Source: Nocardia puris (lineage in GTDB: Bacteria > Actinomycetota > Actinomycetes > Mycobacteriales > Mycobacteriaceae). Taken from it: DNA of 64,000 nt. Positions 50,881 to 59,478 of this stretch are shown piece by piece. Every line of letters begins with the position of its first letter. Positions within the stretch are counted from its first letter, which is position 1. The stretch is from positions 116,618 to 180,617 of the forward strand of contig NZ_QNRE01000016.1 in assembly GCF_003315035.1 (NCBI RefSeq), given 5' to 3'. The notes under the pieces are model-generated. The model saw only the letters and a program-made list of their open reading frames with translations. It made no database searches and was not told where the DNA came from. The translations under genes were made by a program, and so were the position numbers.

Positions 50881-51497
50881 CCTCGGCATCGACCCTCACC
50901 ACCGTGCTCGACGAGACCGTCCCCGCCCGCGCGCCGTGGTCGGCGATCGTGCGGGCGGGCGAGCAGCTCACGATCATCGATCTGCACGGCAACCAAGCCG
51001 TGGACTGCCTGCTCTACTCCGCCGCCGACCACACCCAGCGCTACAGCGCGCAGGCCACGATCGTCGCGCAGCGCAACATCTTCCTGACCACCGGCAGCGT
51101 GCTGCGCACCGATTCCGGCGCGCCGCTGATGACGGTCGTCGCCGACGAGGTCGGCAACCACGACACGATCGCCGGCGCGTGCTCGCAGGAGTCGAACACC
51201 CTGCGCTACGGCCACCACACCCGCCACCAGCACGCCTGCGTGGAGAACTTCCTCACCGAGGCCCGGAAATGGGGGCTGGGCAAACGGGATCTGGTGTCGA
51301 ATATCAACTGGTTCATGAACGTTCCCGTGGAGCGCGACGGCACGCTCGGCATCGTGGACGGACTCTCCGCGCCGGGCAAGACGGTGACGCTGCGCGCCGA
51401 GATCGACACGCTCGTACTGGTGTCGAACTGCCCGCAGATCAATAACCCCTGCAACGGTTTCGATCCGACGCCCGTGCGCATGGTGGTCACGCGATGA
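50877..51497 (+). CDS. urea carboxylase-associated protein 2 (UAAP2, DUF1989)
   Basis: A 206-residue DUF1989 member, the second half of the UAAP1/UAAP2 pair. It has IDLHGNQAVDCLLYSA, VVADEVGNHDTIAGACSQESN and, near the C-terminus, LVSNCPQINNPCNGFDPTPVR, whose cysteines and the HDT histidine are likely metal ligands. ATG 50877 overlaps UAAP1 (ATGA) and its end overlaps the carboxyltransferase gene by 4 bp. Likely a CgdB-type subunit. Confidence 0.92.
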   Translation: MTSASTLTTVLDETVPARAPWSAIVRAGEQLTIIDLHGNQAVDCLLYSAADHTQRYSAQATIVAQRNIFLTTGSVLRTDSGAPLMTVVADEVGNHDTIAGACSQESNTLRYGHHTRHQHACVENFLTEARKWGLGKRDLVSNINWFMNVPVERDGTLGIVDGLSAPGKTVTLRAEIDTLVLVSNCPQINNPCNGFDPTPVRMVVTR

Positions 51498-53494
51498 CCA
51501 CGGTCGAGGAATACGTCGCCGCACCAGAACTCGCGCCGGTCGTCGCGTGCGCCGAGGTTGTCCGGCCGGGCACGCTCGTCACGGTGCAGGACTGGCCGGG
51601 GCGGGTCGGGTACTGGCACGTGGGGGTGCCGCCGTCGGGCCCGATGGACGATCTGTCGTTCCGGCTCGGCAACCGCGTCCTCGGAAACGACGAGGGCGCA
51701 CCGGGATTGGAGTGCACGCTGGCCGGACCGGCGCTGCGGTTCACCACCGAGACCTGGGTCTGCGTGACGGGTGCGCCCGCGCCGGTCACCGTGGACGGCC
51801 AGCCCGTCGAACAGTGGCGGACCGTGCGCGTTCCAGCGGGCGGCCTGCTCGAGGTCGGCGCGATCCGCGGGCCCGGCATGCGCACTTACGTTCTCGTCTC
51901 GGGCGGCTTCACTCTCCCTGAATACTTGGGCAGCGCCGCCACTTTCACGCTCGGCCGCTTCGGCGGCGTCGACGGCGGACCGTTGCGTGCCGGGATGGAG
52001 CTACCTCTGGGCTTGGCTCGCACACCTATCGCGGCCGCCGTGCCGATGGGCGATCAACCCGTGCTGGCCCGGCGCTGGGAGGTGGCGGTCACCGAAGGTC
52101 CGCACGGCGCGCCGGAGTTCTTCACCCGCAAGGACTTCGACACCATCGTCGGCACCGACTACGAGGTGCATTTCAACTCCGACCGCACGGGCGTGCGGTT
52201 GATCGGGCCGAAACCCGAGTGGGCGCGCACCGACGGCGGCGAAGCGGGGCTGCACCCGTCGAACATCCACGACACCCCGTATTCCGTTGGCGCGCTGGAT
52301 TTCACCGGCGACACCCCGATCCTGCTCGGCCCCGACGGGCCGAGTCTGGGCGGATTCGTCTGCCCGGTCACCGTGGTCTCCGCCGACCGGTGGAAACTCG
52401 GCCAGCTCGCGCCGGGCGACGCCGTGCGGTTCGTGCCGGTGCGCCGCGAACACGCCGCCTCCCCCAGGGAACTCGGCTCGGGCCGGCGCGCGGCGTGGTC
52501 CACCGTGCTGTCACCCGGCGGCGACGGTGACGACGGCGTCCTGCGCCGGGCGGACGTGGACGACGAAGTCGGCGTGACCTATCGCCGCCAGGGCGACGAC
52601 GGCATCCTGGTCGAATACGGCACGATGACCCTGGATCTGGGCCTGCGCGCCCGCGTGCACGCCCTGCATCAGCATCTGCTGGCCGCCGCCCCGCGCGGCG
52701 TCGTGGAGCTGACGCCGGGTGTGCGCTCGTTGCAGATCCGGGTCGACCCGCACGTGCTCCCCGTGCCCCGCCTGCTCGCGCTCCTCGCCGAAGCCGAGGG
52801 CGAACTGCCCGGCGCCGACCGCCTGGTCGTGCCGAGCCGCACCGTGCACCTGCCGCTCTCCTGGGACGACCCGTCCACCAGGGAGGCCATCACCCGGTAC
52901 ATGCACGGGGTGCGGGCCGACGCGCCCTGGTGCCCGTGGAACATCGAATTCATCCGCCGCGTCAACGGATTGGCGAGCGTGGAGGAGGTGTACGACACCG
53001 TGTTCGGCGCGCAGTACCTGGTGCTCGGCCTGGGCGATGTCTACCTCGGCGCGCCCGTCGCCACTCCGATCGATCCGCGCCACCGGCTCGTCACCACGAA
53101 GTACAACCCGGCGCGCACCTGGACGCCCGAGAACGCCGTCGGCATCGGCGGCGCGTACCTGTGCATCTACGGGATGGAAGGTCCGGGCGGCTACCAGTTC
53201 GTCGGCCGCACCACCCAGGTGTGGAACCACCGCGCCACCGAAACACCGTGGCTGCTGCGCTATTTCGACCGCATCAGCTGGTACCCGGTGAGCGCGGAGG
53301 AATTGCTCGACCTGCGCGCCGATTTCGCGGCGGGCAAGGTGGACGTCCGCGCCGAGGACGGTGAGTTCCGCCTCGCCGACTACCGGGCGTTCCTGGACGA
53401 GAACGCCACCGCCATCGCCGAGTTCCGCGCTGCGCAGTCCGAGGCATTCGGCGCCGAGCGCGAATCATGGCGTTTGGCAGGCGAACTCGGCTGA
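51494..53494 (+). CDS. carboxyltransferase (5-oxoprolinase/urea amidolyase family) without biotin carboxylase or carrier domains
   Basis: A 666-residue protein that corresponds to the middle part of urea or guanidine carboxylase. Residues about 25-330 form the CT_A_B domain (TVQDWPGRVGYWHVGVPPSGPMDDLSFRLGNRVL, VPFT-type and GVDGGPLRAGMELPL). Residues about 350-620 form the CT_C_D domain (YRRQGDDGILVEYG, TPGVRSLQIRVDPH, HLPLSWDD, YLVLGLGDVYLGAPVATPIDPRHRLVTTKYNPARTWTPENAVGIGG). A normal urea carboxylase also has an N-terminal ATP-grasp domain and a C-terminal biotin domain with the EAMKM motif; neither is present and neither lies downstream. Fused KipA-KipI type activity is possible. ATG 51494 overlaps UAAP2 by 4 bp. 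Confidence 0.88.
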   Translation: MTTVEEYVAAPELAPVVACAEVVRPGTLVTVQDWPGRVGYWHVGVPPSGPMDDLSFRLGNRVLGNDEGAPGLECTLAGPALRFTTETWVCVTGAPAPVTVDGQPVEQWRTVRVPAGGLLEVGAIRGPGMRTYVLVSGGFTLPEYLGSAATFTLGRFGGVDGGPLRAGMELPLGLARTPIAAAVPMGDQPVLARRWEVAVTEGPHGAPEFFTRKDFDTIVGTDYEVHFNSDRTGVRLIGPKPEWARTDGGEAGLHPSNIHDTPYSVGALDFTGDTPILLGPDGPSLGGFVCPVTVVSADRWKLGQLAPGDAVRFVPVRREHAASPRELGSGRRAAWSTVLSPGGDGDDGVLRRADVDDEVGVTYRRQGDDGILVEYGTMTLDLGLRARVHALHQHLLAAAPRGVVELTPGVRSLQIRVDPHVLPVPRLLALLAEAEGELPGADRLVVPSRTVHLPLSWDDPSTREAITRYMHGVRADAPWCPWNIEFIRRVNGLASVEEVYDTVFGAQYLVLGLGDVYLGAPVATPIDPRHRLVTTKYNPARTWTPENAVGIGGAYLCIYGMEGPGGYQFVGRTTQVWNHRATETPWLLRYFDRISWYPVSAEELLDLRADFAAGKVDVRAEDGEFRLADYRAFLDENATAIAEFRAAQSEAFGAERESWRLAGELG

Positions 53495-53550
53495 GCCGAT
53501 ACCGGCCGGGGCGCTCGGCTCGGCTCGCTCGCCGGGCGCACCCCTCCGTG

Positions 53551-53595
53551 TTGACACCGGCCTCTCCGCCGTGTCAGTATCTGTATGCACATACA
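53551..53595 (+). promoter_or_regulatory. promoter with overlapping palindromic operator for ridA-oye
   Basis: TTGACA at 53551-53556 is a consensus -35 box, and a poor -10 region (TCAGTA/CAGTAT) lies 17-18 bp downstream. The perfect palindrome TGTATG-CA-CATACA (53582-53595) overlaps the expected start point, and a further CATACA half-site lies at 53609-53614. A repressor binding here would block transcription. The regulator is not adjacent. Confidence 0.55.
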
Positions 53596-53629
53596 TTGAT
53601 TGCAAGTACATACAAGAAAGAGCGGGACA

Positions 53630-54028
53630 ATGACGACCACCCAGCGCCTCGAGAAGATCGCCACCACCCCCGACTGGTACGCGCCGTACAAGATCTCGCA
53701 GGCGATCCGGGCCTACGGACTGCTGCACGTGTCCGGTCAGGCGGGCATCGACGAGCACGGCCGCACCGTCTCCGACGATTTCCTCACGCAGGGGCGGCAG
53801 GCCTTCGCCAATATCGAGCGCGTGCTGGCCGAGGCCGGGGCCGGCTTCGAGGACGTGGTCAAAGTAGGCATCTTCGTCACCGATATGGCCGCCAACCTCG
53901 ACAAGGTCATCCAGCTCCGCGGCGAGTTCCTCCGCGAGCCCTACCCCGCCGACACCCTGCTCCAGGTGGCCGCCCTCGCCCAGCCCGACTGGCAGATCGA
54001 AGTCGAAGTCACCGCACTCGCCCGCTGA
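53630..54028 (+). CDS. RidA/YjgF family protein (non-classical)
   Basis: A 132-residue Rid-fold protein (ATG 53630). Family text: GLLHVSGQAGIDEHGRTVSDDFLTQGRQAFANIERVLAEAGAGFEDVVKVGIFVTDM. By eye, the catalytic arginine of E. coli RidA (R105, in PARSCVEV) aligns with an aspartate here (PADTLLQV), so it may not be an imine deaminase. It is followed 32 bp later by an Old Yellow Enzyme gene and preceded by its own promoter. Confidence 0.9.
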   Translation: MTTTQRLEKIATTPDWYAPYKISQAIRAYGLLHVSGQAGIDEHGRTVSDDFLTQGRQAFANIERVLAEAGAGFEDVVKVGIFVTDMAANLDKVIQLRGEFLREPYPADTLLQVAALAQPDWQIEVEVTALAR

Positions 54029-54060
54029 TTCCCGATCCCGCGTTCCTGAGAGGAAAACCC

Positions 54061-55149
54061 TTGTCCGACAACCTTTTGCTGCGTCCCTACCAGCGTGGCG
54101 CGCTCGACTTGCCGAACCGCATCGCGATGGCTCCGATGACCAGGGGGCGGGCCGATGACGCCACCGGCGTTCCGCACCCGCTCACCAAGGACTACTATGC
54201 CCAGCGGGCGAGCGCGGGCCTGATCGTCACCGAGGGCATCTACCCCCACATCCTCGGCAAGGGTGGTCCCGGTATCCCCGGTCTCGTGGACGACGCGCAG
54301 GTGGCGGGCTGGCGCGAGGTCACCGACGCGGTGCACGCGGCCGGCGGGCGCATTTTCGCCCAGCTGTGGCATGTCGGCCGGATGACCCACCCGCTGGTGC
54401 TGCCCGGCGGCGCGACGCCGCTGGCGCCCTCCCCCGTCCGGATCACCGGCTCACGGATCTTCACCGATCAGGGGCTGGTGGAGCACGTCACGCCACGCGC
54501 GATGACGACCTCCGAGGCCGACGCCACCATCGAGCATTTCGCCGCCGAGGCGCGCAACGCGATCGCGGCCGGGTTCGACGGCGTCGAGGTCCACGGCGCG
54601 AACGGCTATCTGATCCAGCAGTTCCTCGCGGAGAACACGAACCGGCGGACCGACCGCTACGGCGGTTCGCGCAACGGCAGGCTCCGGCTGGCCGTCGATA
54701 TCGTCACCGCCGTCGCGGCGGCGGTGGGCGCCGAACGCGTCGGCCTGCGCGTCTCCCCGGACAACCCGGAAAACGAGATCGCGGAACAGGATCCGCAGGG
54801 CACCTACCGGGCGCTGGTGGACGCCCTCGACCCGCTCGGCCTCGCCTACCTCCACGTGATCGAGCGCGGTGAGTACGCCGCCCTCGCCGACCTGCGACCC
54901 CGCTGGTCGGGCACTCTCATCGCGAACTTCAACGGCCCGTCCCCCACCACGCGCGACGCGGGTGAGAAAGTGCTGAGTTCCGGTCTGGCCGACGTGTTCT
55001 CGTTCGGGCGACTCTTCCTCGGCAACCCCGACCTGCCCGCCCGGTTCGCCTCCGGAGCTCCGCTCAACGACTACGCGCGCGAGCTGATCTACGGCGGCGG
55101 CGCGGAGGGGTACACGGACTATCCCGCGCTGACGGCCGAACGGGTTTGA
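54061..55149 (+). CDS. Old Yellow Enzyme family NADH:flavin oxidoreductase
   Basis: A 362-residue FMN enzyme of the OYE family that reduces activated C=C bonds. TTG 54061 (encoding MSDNLLLRPYQRGALDLPNRIAMAPMTR) with GAGAGGAAAA before it is chosen. The active-site pair is in GVEVHGANGYLIQQF (His and Asn, then Tyr), NTNRRTDRYGGS follows, and VFSFGRLFLGNPDLPAR binds FMN. The RidA-like protein and this enzyme probably act on the same electrophilic compound. Confidence 0.95.
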   Translation: MSDNLLLRPYQRGALDLPNRIAMAPMTRGRADDATGVPHPLTKDYYAQRASAGLIVTEGIYPHILGKGGPGIPGLVDDAQVAGWREVTDAVHAAGGRIFAQLWHVGRMTHPLVLPGGATPLAPSPVRITGSRIFTDQGLVEHVTPRAMTTSEADATIEHFAAEARNAIAAGFDGVEVHGANGYLIQQFLAENTNRRTDRYGGSRNGRLRLAVDIVTAVAAAVGAERVGLRVSPDNPENEIAEQDPQGTYRALVDALDPLGLAYLHVIERGEYAALADLRPRWSGTLIANFNGPSPTTRDAGEKVLSSGLADVFSFGRLFLGNPDLPARFASGAPLNDYARELIYGGGAEGYTDYPALTAERV

Positions 55150-55174
55150 GGCCGGGGCACGTTCGGCTGGACCG

Positions 55175-55327
55175 TCACCAGCCGAAATGCTCGGCCAGGT
55201 CGATGGATTCGTCGTCCCACCGCTGTTCGATGCGGCGGCGTTGCGCCTCCGGCAGTTCCGGGCGCCACCCGCAACGCCGCCAGAACAGTTCCCGGTGCTC
55301 CTGCGTCATCCGCAACGGCTCGCTCAT
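55175..55327 (-). CDS. small protein of 50 residues, unknown function
   Basis: ATG 55327 is preceded by AGGGAG at a good distance (9 nt). The product is polar and charged (MSEPLRMTQEHRELFWRRC and so on), with no signal peptide or membrane segment and one cysteine near residue 19. I do not recognise it. It lies downstream of the epoxide hydrolase gene and its terminator and is convergent with the OYE gene. Confidence 0.6.
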   Translation of the reverse strand: MSEPLRMTQEHRELFWRRCGWRPELPEAQRRRIEQRWDDESIDLAEHFGW

Positions 55328-55369
55328 CGCGCTCACTCCCTGCCCGCCGTGTGCTCCCCACCCACGAGT

Positions 55370-55409
55370 GTGAGCCTGTTCCGGCGGCGGCACACCGGAA
55401 CAGGCTCAC
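55370..55409 (-). terminator. strong hairpin after the epoxide hydrolase gene
   Basis: Perfect 15-bp arms GTGAGCCTGTTCCGG (55370-55384) and CCGGAACAGGCTCAC (55395-55409) around a 10-nt loop, 15 bp after the epoxide hydrolase stop on the minus strand. Confidence 0.75.
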
Positions 55410-55424
55410 GAAAGGGGTTGCGAT

Positions 55425-56582
55425 TCAGCGCAGGTCGCGGAAGAACTCGCGCACGTCGGTGGTGAGGAGTTCGGGCTCCTCCAGCGCCGCGAAGTGCCCG
55501 CCGCGATCGTTCACGTCGGTCCAGCGCACGATCGTGTTGTCCTGCTCGTCGAAGCGGCGGATCGCCACGTCGTGCGCGAAGACGATGACGCCGGTCGGCA
55601 CACCGGAATTCACCTTCTCCACACCCCATTCCGCTTCCTGCGCGTATCCGACGTAGGCCGCCGAGCCCGCGGTTCCGGTGAGCCAGTACAGCATCGCGTT
55701 GGTGAGCAGCCGGTCGCGGTCGATGATCTCGTCCGGCTCCACATTCCGCGGGTGGGTCCACTCGCGGAACTTATCCATGATCCACGCCAGCTGCCCCACC
55801 GGGGAATCGACCAGCCCGTAGGCCAGCGCCTGCGGACGCGTGGACTGGATCGCGATGTAGCCGAACTCCTCCTGCATGAACGCCTCGACCCGCGCGATGC
55901 GGTCGCGTTCGATCTCGCTGAGGCTCGCCAGATCCTCCTCGGAGAGCGGCAGTTCCGGGAATCCGCCCACGCCGCCGTTGGTGTGCACGCCCGTCACCCG
56001 CTCGGGCGCCACGCGCGCCACCTCGGGGCTCACCGCCGCGCCGATGTCACCGCCCTGCACGCCGTACTTCTCGTAGCCGAGCCGCGCCATGAGCTCCGCC
56101 CACGCCCGCGCGATGCGCTCGACGTTCCAGCCCGCCTCGGTGACCGGACCGGAGAACCCGAAGCCGGGCAGCGAGGGAATCACCACGTGGAACGCGTCCG
56201 CCGGGTCCCCGCCGTGCGCCCGCGGATCGGTGAGCGGGCCGATCATGTCGAGGAATTCGACGATGGAACCGGGCCAGCCGTGGGTGAGCAGCAGCGGGAG
56301 CGCGCCGGGCTCCGGGGAGCGCACGTGCAGGAAGTGGATGTTCTGCCCGTCGATCTCGGTGACGAACTGCGGGTAGCTGTTGAGCTCGCGCTCCGCCGCG
56401 CGCCAGTCGTAGCCGGTGCGCCAGTACTCCACCAGGTCGCGCAGCCAGGCGGTGGGGACGCCGGTGGTCCAGTCGTCACCGGGCAGCGGTGCCGGGAAGC
56501 GGGTGTTCTCGAGGCGGCGGTGCAGGTCGTCGATCTGCGACTGGGGGATCTCGACTCGGAATTCGGTGATCTGGAAGTTCAT
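55425..56582 (-). CDS. epoxide hydrolase family protein
   Basis: A 385-residue alpha/beta hydrolase with the N-terminal EHN domain (FQITEFRVEIPQSQIDDLHRRLENTRFP). The oxyanion motif is LTHGWPGS, the nucleophile aspartate lies in GVQGGDIGAAVS (near residue 182), the catalytic His in DRGGHFAALEEP near residue 363, and the acid between them. It opens epoxides by trans-hydrolysis. Divergent from the WYL regulator with 62 bp between. Confidence 0.94.
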   Translation of the reverse strand: MNFQITEFRVEIPQSQIDDLHRRLENTRFPAPLPGDDWTTGVPTAWLRDLVEYWRTGYDWRAAERELNSYPQFVTEIDGQNIHFLHVRSPEPGALPLLLTHGWPGSIVEFLDMIGPLTDPRAHGGDPADAFHVVIPSLPGFGFSGPVTEAGWNVERIARAWAELMARLGYEKYGVQGGDIGAAVSPEVARVAPERVTGVHTNGGVGGFPELPLSEEDLASLSEIERDRIARVEAFMQEEFGYIAIQSTRPQALAYGLVDSPVGQLAWIMDKFREWTHPRNVEPDEIIDRDRLLTNAMLYWLTGTAGSAAYVGYAQEAEWGVEKVNSGVPTGVIVFAHDVAIRRFDEQDNTIVRWTDVNDRGGHFAALEEPELLTTDVREFFRDLR

Positions 56583-56644
56583 GAGAACTACGATATTGTC
56601 AAGCTAGGACAGGTTCCGCCCTAGGCTGCCGGAAGACTGAAAGA

Positions 56645-57595
56645 ATGTTGGAAACCTCCGCACGACTGCTGCGTCTGCTCTCCCTGTTGCAGACTCCGCG
56701 CGACTGGACCGGCACCGAACTCGCCGACCGGCTCGACGTGGACGTCCGCACCGTCCGCCGCGATATCGACAAGCTGCGCACCCTCGGCTACCCGGTGGAG
56801 GCGACCGCCGGGGTGGCCGGGTACCGGCTGGGCGCGGGCGCGAAACTGCCGCCGCTGCTGCTCGACGACGAGGAGGCGGTGGCGGTGGTGATCGGGCTGC
56901 GCACGGCCGCGGGCGGGACGGTCGCCGGTATCGAGGACAGTTCGCTGCGGGCGCTGACCAAGCTGGAGCAGGTACTACCGTCGCGCCTGCGGCACCGGGT
57001 GCAGACATTGAGCGCGGCCACCGTGACGGTGCCCGCCGGGGCGAACACCGTGGACGCCGACGTGCTCACCGCCGTCGCCGGGGCGATCCGCGACAACCAT
57101 CGGCTGCGCTTCGACTACGGCACGCACAGCGGGGGCGAATCGGTGCGCACGGTCGAGCCGTATCGCATGGCGCACACCGGCCGGCGCTGGTACCTCGTCG
57201 CCTGGGACGTCGATCGCGAGGACTGGCGCACCTTCCGCGTGGACCGCCTGCGCCCGCGCATCCCCACGGGTCCGCGCTTCACACCGAAGGAGCCGCCGGA
57301 AGAGGCGCTGCCCGAATACATCTCACGCGGCACCACCACCTCGGCGTACCGGTACGCCGCCCGGATCACGCTGTACACCTCCGCCGAGGTGGCGGCCGAT
57401 CGCATCGCGCCCAGCGTCGGGATGATCGAGCCGATCGACGCCGAAACCTGCCTGCTGCACACCGGATCCAACTCCCTCGACGAGATCGCCGTGTACGTAG
57501 CGCTTTTCGACTTCCCGTTCACGGTGCACGAGCCACCCGAACTCGTGGAGCGGGTGCGCACGCTCGCGGGGCGGTTCGCCGAGGCGGTGGAGTGA
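56645..57595 (+). CDS. WYL-domain helix-turn-helix regulator
   Basis: A 316-residue DNA-binding protein. HTH_11 at about residues 7-60 (RLLRLLSLLQTPRDWTGTELADRLDVDVRTVRRDIDKLRTLGYPVEA), WYL domain about 140-215 (RLRFDYGTHSGGESVRTVEPYRMAHTGRRWYLVAWDVDREDWRTFRVDRL), then a WCX C-terminal domain. WYL domains bind nucleotide-like or nucleic-acid ligands. It is divergent from the epoxide hydrolase gene and is its likely regulator. Confidence 0.94.
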   Translation: MLETSARLLRLLSLLQTPRDWTGTELADRLDVDVRTVRRDIDKLRTLGYPVEATAGVAGYRLGAGAKLPPLLLDDEEAVAVVIGLRTAAGGTVAGIEDSSLRALTKLEQVLPSRLRHRVQTLSAATVTVPAGANTVDADVLTAVAGAIRDNHRLRFDYGTHSGGESVRTVEPYRMAHTGRRWYLVAWDVDREDWRTFRVDRLRPRIPTGPRFTPKEPPEEALPEYISRGTTTSAYRYAARITLYTSAEVAADRIAPSVGMIEPIDAETCLLHTGSNSLDEIAVYVALFDFPFTVHEPPELVERVRTLAGRFAEAVE

Positions 57596-57638
57596 GCGGG
57601 CACGGCGGCGCGGACAACCGTTGGCGGTGGAACCCGGG

Positions 57639-58649
57639 TCAGATCGTGAGCACAGACTTCCCGGCCGCGTGCCCCTCGGCGACATGCGCCACGGCACCGG
57701 CGGCTTCGGCCAAGGGGCGCTCGCTTTCGATCACCGGGCGCAGCTTCCCCTGCGCGACCAGGTCGGCCAGGTACTCGAGATCCGGGCGCGTCGGGCTCAT
57801 GAACAGGGCGCGCAGGTTCTGTTTCGCGAAAAGGTTGATGGCCAGTGCTTTTCCGATCCCCGGGATCGGGCCGAACCAGTCGCCGCCGAATCCGGCCCCC
57901 GAGGACACGAAGGTGCCGCCGTCGGTGAGAATACGCCGCCACTGCGCGAGGGTGTGGTTGCCCGCCAGGTCGAACCCCACGTCATAGCGATCGGACCGAG
58001 CGGTGAAATCCTCTGTGGTGTAATCGATCACGATGTCCGCGCCGAGTGCGCGCACGCGGTCGATGTGCCGGGTGCTGCACACGGCGGTGACGTGCGCGCC
58101 GAGCGCCTTGGCGATCTGCACCGCCGCACTGCCGACACCGCCCGACGCGCCGTTGATCAGGACGGACTGCCCCGCGCGCAGGCCGCCGACGTCGCGCAGG
58201 CCCTGTAGCGCGGTCAACGCCGAGTCCGGCAGAGCGGCGGACTCCTCGAAGCGCAGGCCGGCGGGTGCGGGCGCGAGACGGTCGGCCCGCACCGCGACGT
58301 ACTCCGCGAACGAGCCGGAAATAGCTGCGCCGTAGACGGATTCGCCCACGCGCACGTCGGTGACCTCCGCCCCGGCCGCTACCACCTCCCCCGCGAAGTC
58401 GTGCCCGATCACGCGGTGCCTGGGCTTGCGGAGCCCGAAACCGAGGCGCAGGACGTACGGCTTGCCCGCGAGCAAGTGCACATCCCCCTTGCAGACCGCG
58501 GCGGCGCGCACCCGGACCAGCACCTCCCGCGCGGTGGGCGCGGGGCGCTCGACCCGCTCGACGCGCAGCGCCGCGCTGTCGCCGTAGCGCGGCGCGATCA
58601 CCGCCGTCATGGTGGGGGTTCCGGCCCGCACCTTGGACAACTCCGTCAT
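57639..58649 (-). CDS. MDR-family NAD(P)-dependent oxidoreductase (quinone reductase-like)
   Basis: A 336-residue medium-chain dehydrogenase/reductase. It lacks the catalytic and structural cysteines of zinc alcohol dehydrogenases, and has GHDFAGEVVAAGAEVTDVRVGESVYG, QSVLINGASGGVGSAAVQIAKALGAHVTAVCS (the quinone-reductase AxxGxxG motif) and GADIVIDYTTEDF. It reduces quinones, enones or similar. Divergent from a TetR gene with two palindromic sites between them. Confidence 0.92.
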   Translation of the reverse strand: MTELSKVRAGTPTMTAVIAPRYGDSAALRVERVERPAPTAREVLVRVRAAAVCKGDVHLLAGKPYVLRLGFGLRKPRHRVIGHDFAGEVVAAGAEVTDVRVGESVYGAAISGSFAEYVAVRADRLAPAPAGLRFEESAALPDSALTALQGLRDVGGLRAGQSVLINGASGGVGSAAVQIAKALGAHVTAVCSTRHIDRVRALGADIVIDYTTEDFTARSDRYDVGFDLAGNHTLAQWRRILTDGGTFVSSGAGFGGDWFGPIPGIGKALAINLFAKQNLRALFMSPTRPDLEYLADLVAQGKLRPVIESERPLAEAAGAVAHVAEGHAAGKSVLTI

Positions 58650-58661
58650 GACTCCACCTCT

Positions 58662-58709
58662 ACTTACATCGTAAGTTCATTGTGGCGAATGCTACGCTTA
58701 CGGTGTAAG
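58662..58709. promoter_or_regulatory. two inverted repeats between the oxidoreductase and TetR genes
   Basis: ACTTAC-ATC-GTAAGT (58662-58676) and CTTAC-GGT-GTAAG (58697-58709) share the half-site CTTAC-N3-GTAAG, and lie in the 79-bp divergent spacer. Two copies of one site suggest that the TetR protein controls both promoters. Confidence 0.7.
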
Positions 58710-58728
58710 TACGTCAAGGGAGGCCGGG

Positions 58729-59385
58729 ATGCCCAAGTCCGCCGAGCGTGCGCCGCTGTCCCGCGAGCGGGTGCTGCGCGCCGCCCTGCGCTACGCCGAC
58801 GAGCACGGGCTCGCGGCGCTGTCCATGCGCAAACTCGCCCAGGAGCTGGGTGTGGAGGCCATGTCGCTGTACAACCACGTCGCCGGCAAGGACGACTTGC
58901 TCGACGGGCTCGCCGATCTGGTGGTCGCCGAGATCGCGGTGCCGGAGATCGGCGGCGACTGGAAGGCGGCCATGCGGGCCCGCGCCCATTCGGCGCGCGC
59001 CGCGCTGCGCGCCCACCCGTGGGCGAGCGGACTGATCAGCTCCCGCGTGATCGTGGGCCCGGCGATGCTGCGCTACATCGACGCCACCCTCGGCTGCCTG
59101 CACGCGGCGGGCTTCACCTACATCCAGGCCGACCGCGCGTGGAACGCCATGGACAGCCACATCTACGGATTCACCTTGCAGGAGAACACCTTCCCCCTGC
59201 GACCCGACGAATACGCCACGGCCGCGGCACAATTCCTCCCCCTCATCCCCGAATCCACCCACCCCCATATGAACGCCCTCTCCCGCCTGGTCATCGACGG
59301 CACCCACCCCGGCCCCGCCGACTTCGACTTCGGACTGAACCTCCTCCTCGACGGCCTGGACCGCCTCCTCGCCGAAGGGAAGTGA
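58729..59385 (+). CDS. TetR/AcrR family regulator with TetR_C_1-type C-terminus
   Basis: A 218-residue regulator with the helix-turn-helix RVLRAALRYADEHGLAALSMRKLAQELGVEAMSLYNHVAGKDDLLDGLADLV at about residues 15-65, the TetR/TetR_C_1-type pattern (AMSLYNHVAGKDDLLDG). The C-terminal domain binds a small ligand. Controls itself and the divergent oxidoreductase through the palindromes at 58662-58709. Convergent with the NRPS gene; 93 bp separates the two stops. Confidence 0.93.
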   Translation: MPKSAERAPLSRERVLRAALRYADEHGLAALSMRKLAQELGVEAMSLYNHVAGKDDLLDGLADLVVAEIAVPEIGGDWKAAMRARAHSARAALRAHPWASGLISSRVIVGPAMLRYIDATLGCLHAAGFTYIQADRAWNAMDSHIYGFTLQENTFPLRPDEYATAAAQFLPLIPESTHPHMNALSRLVIDGTHPGPADFDFGLNLLLDGLDRLLAEGK

Positions 59386-59478
59386 AGGTCCCCGCCGTCT
59401 CCGGGTAGCCACGTCCCGCGGGCCGATGAGGGTACCCCGGTCGGCGCGGACCGTAGCGGTTCGCGCCGACCCGGTACG

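Noticed and set aside
56604..56624. CTAGG-N11-CCTAG inverted pair between the epoxide hydrolase and WYL genes
   Set aside because: Arms of only 5 bp in a short spacer; too weak to list as a site.
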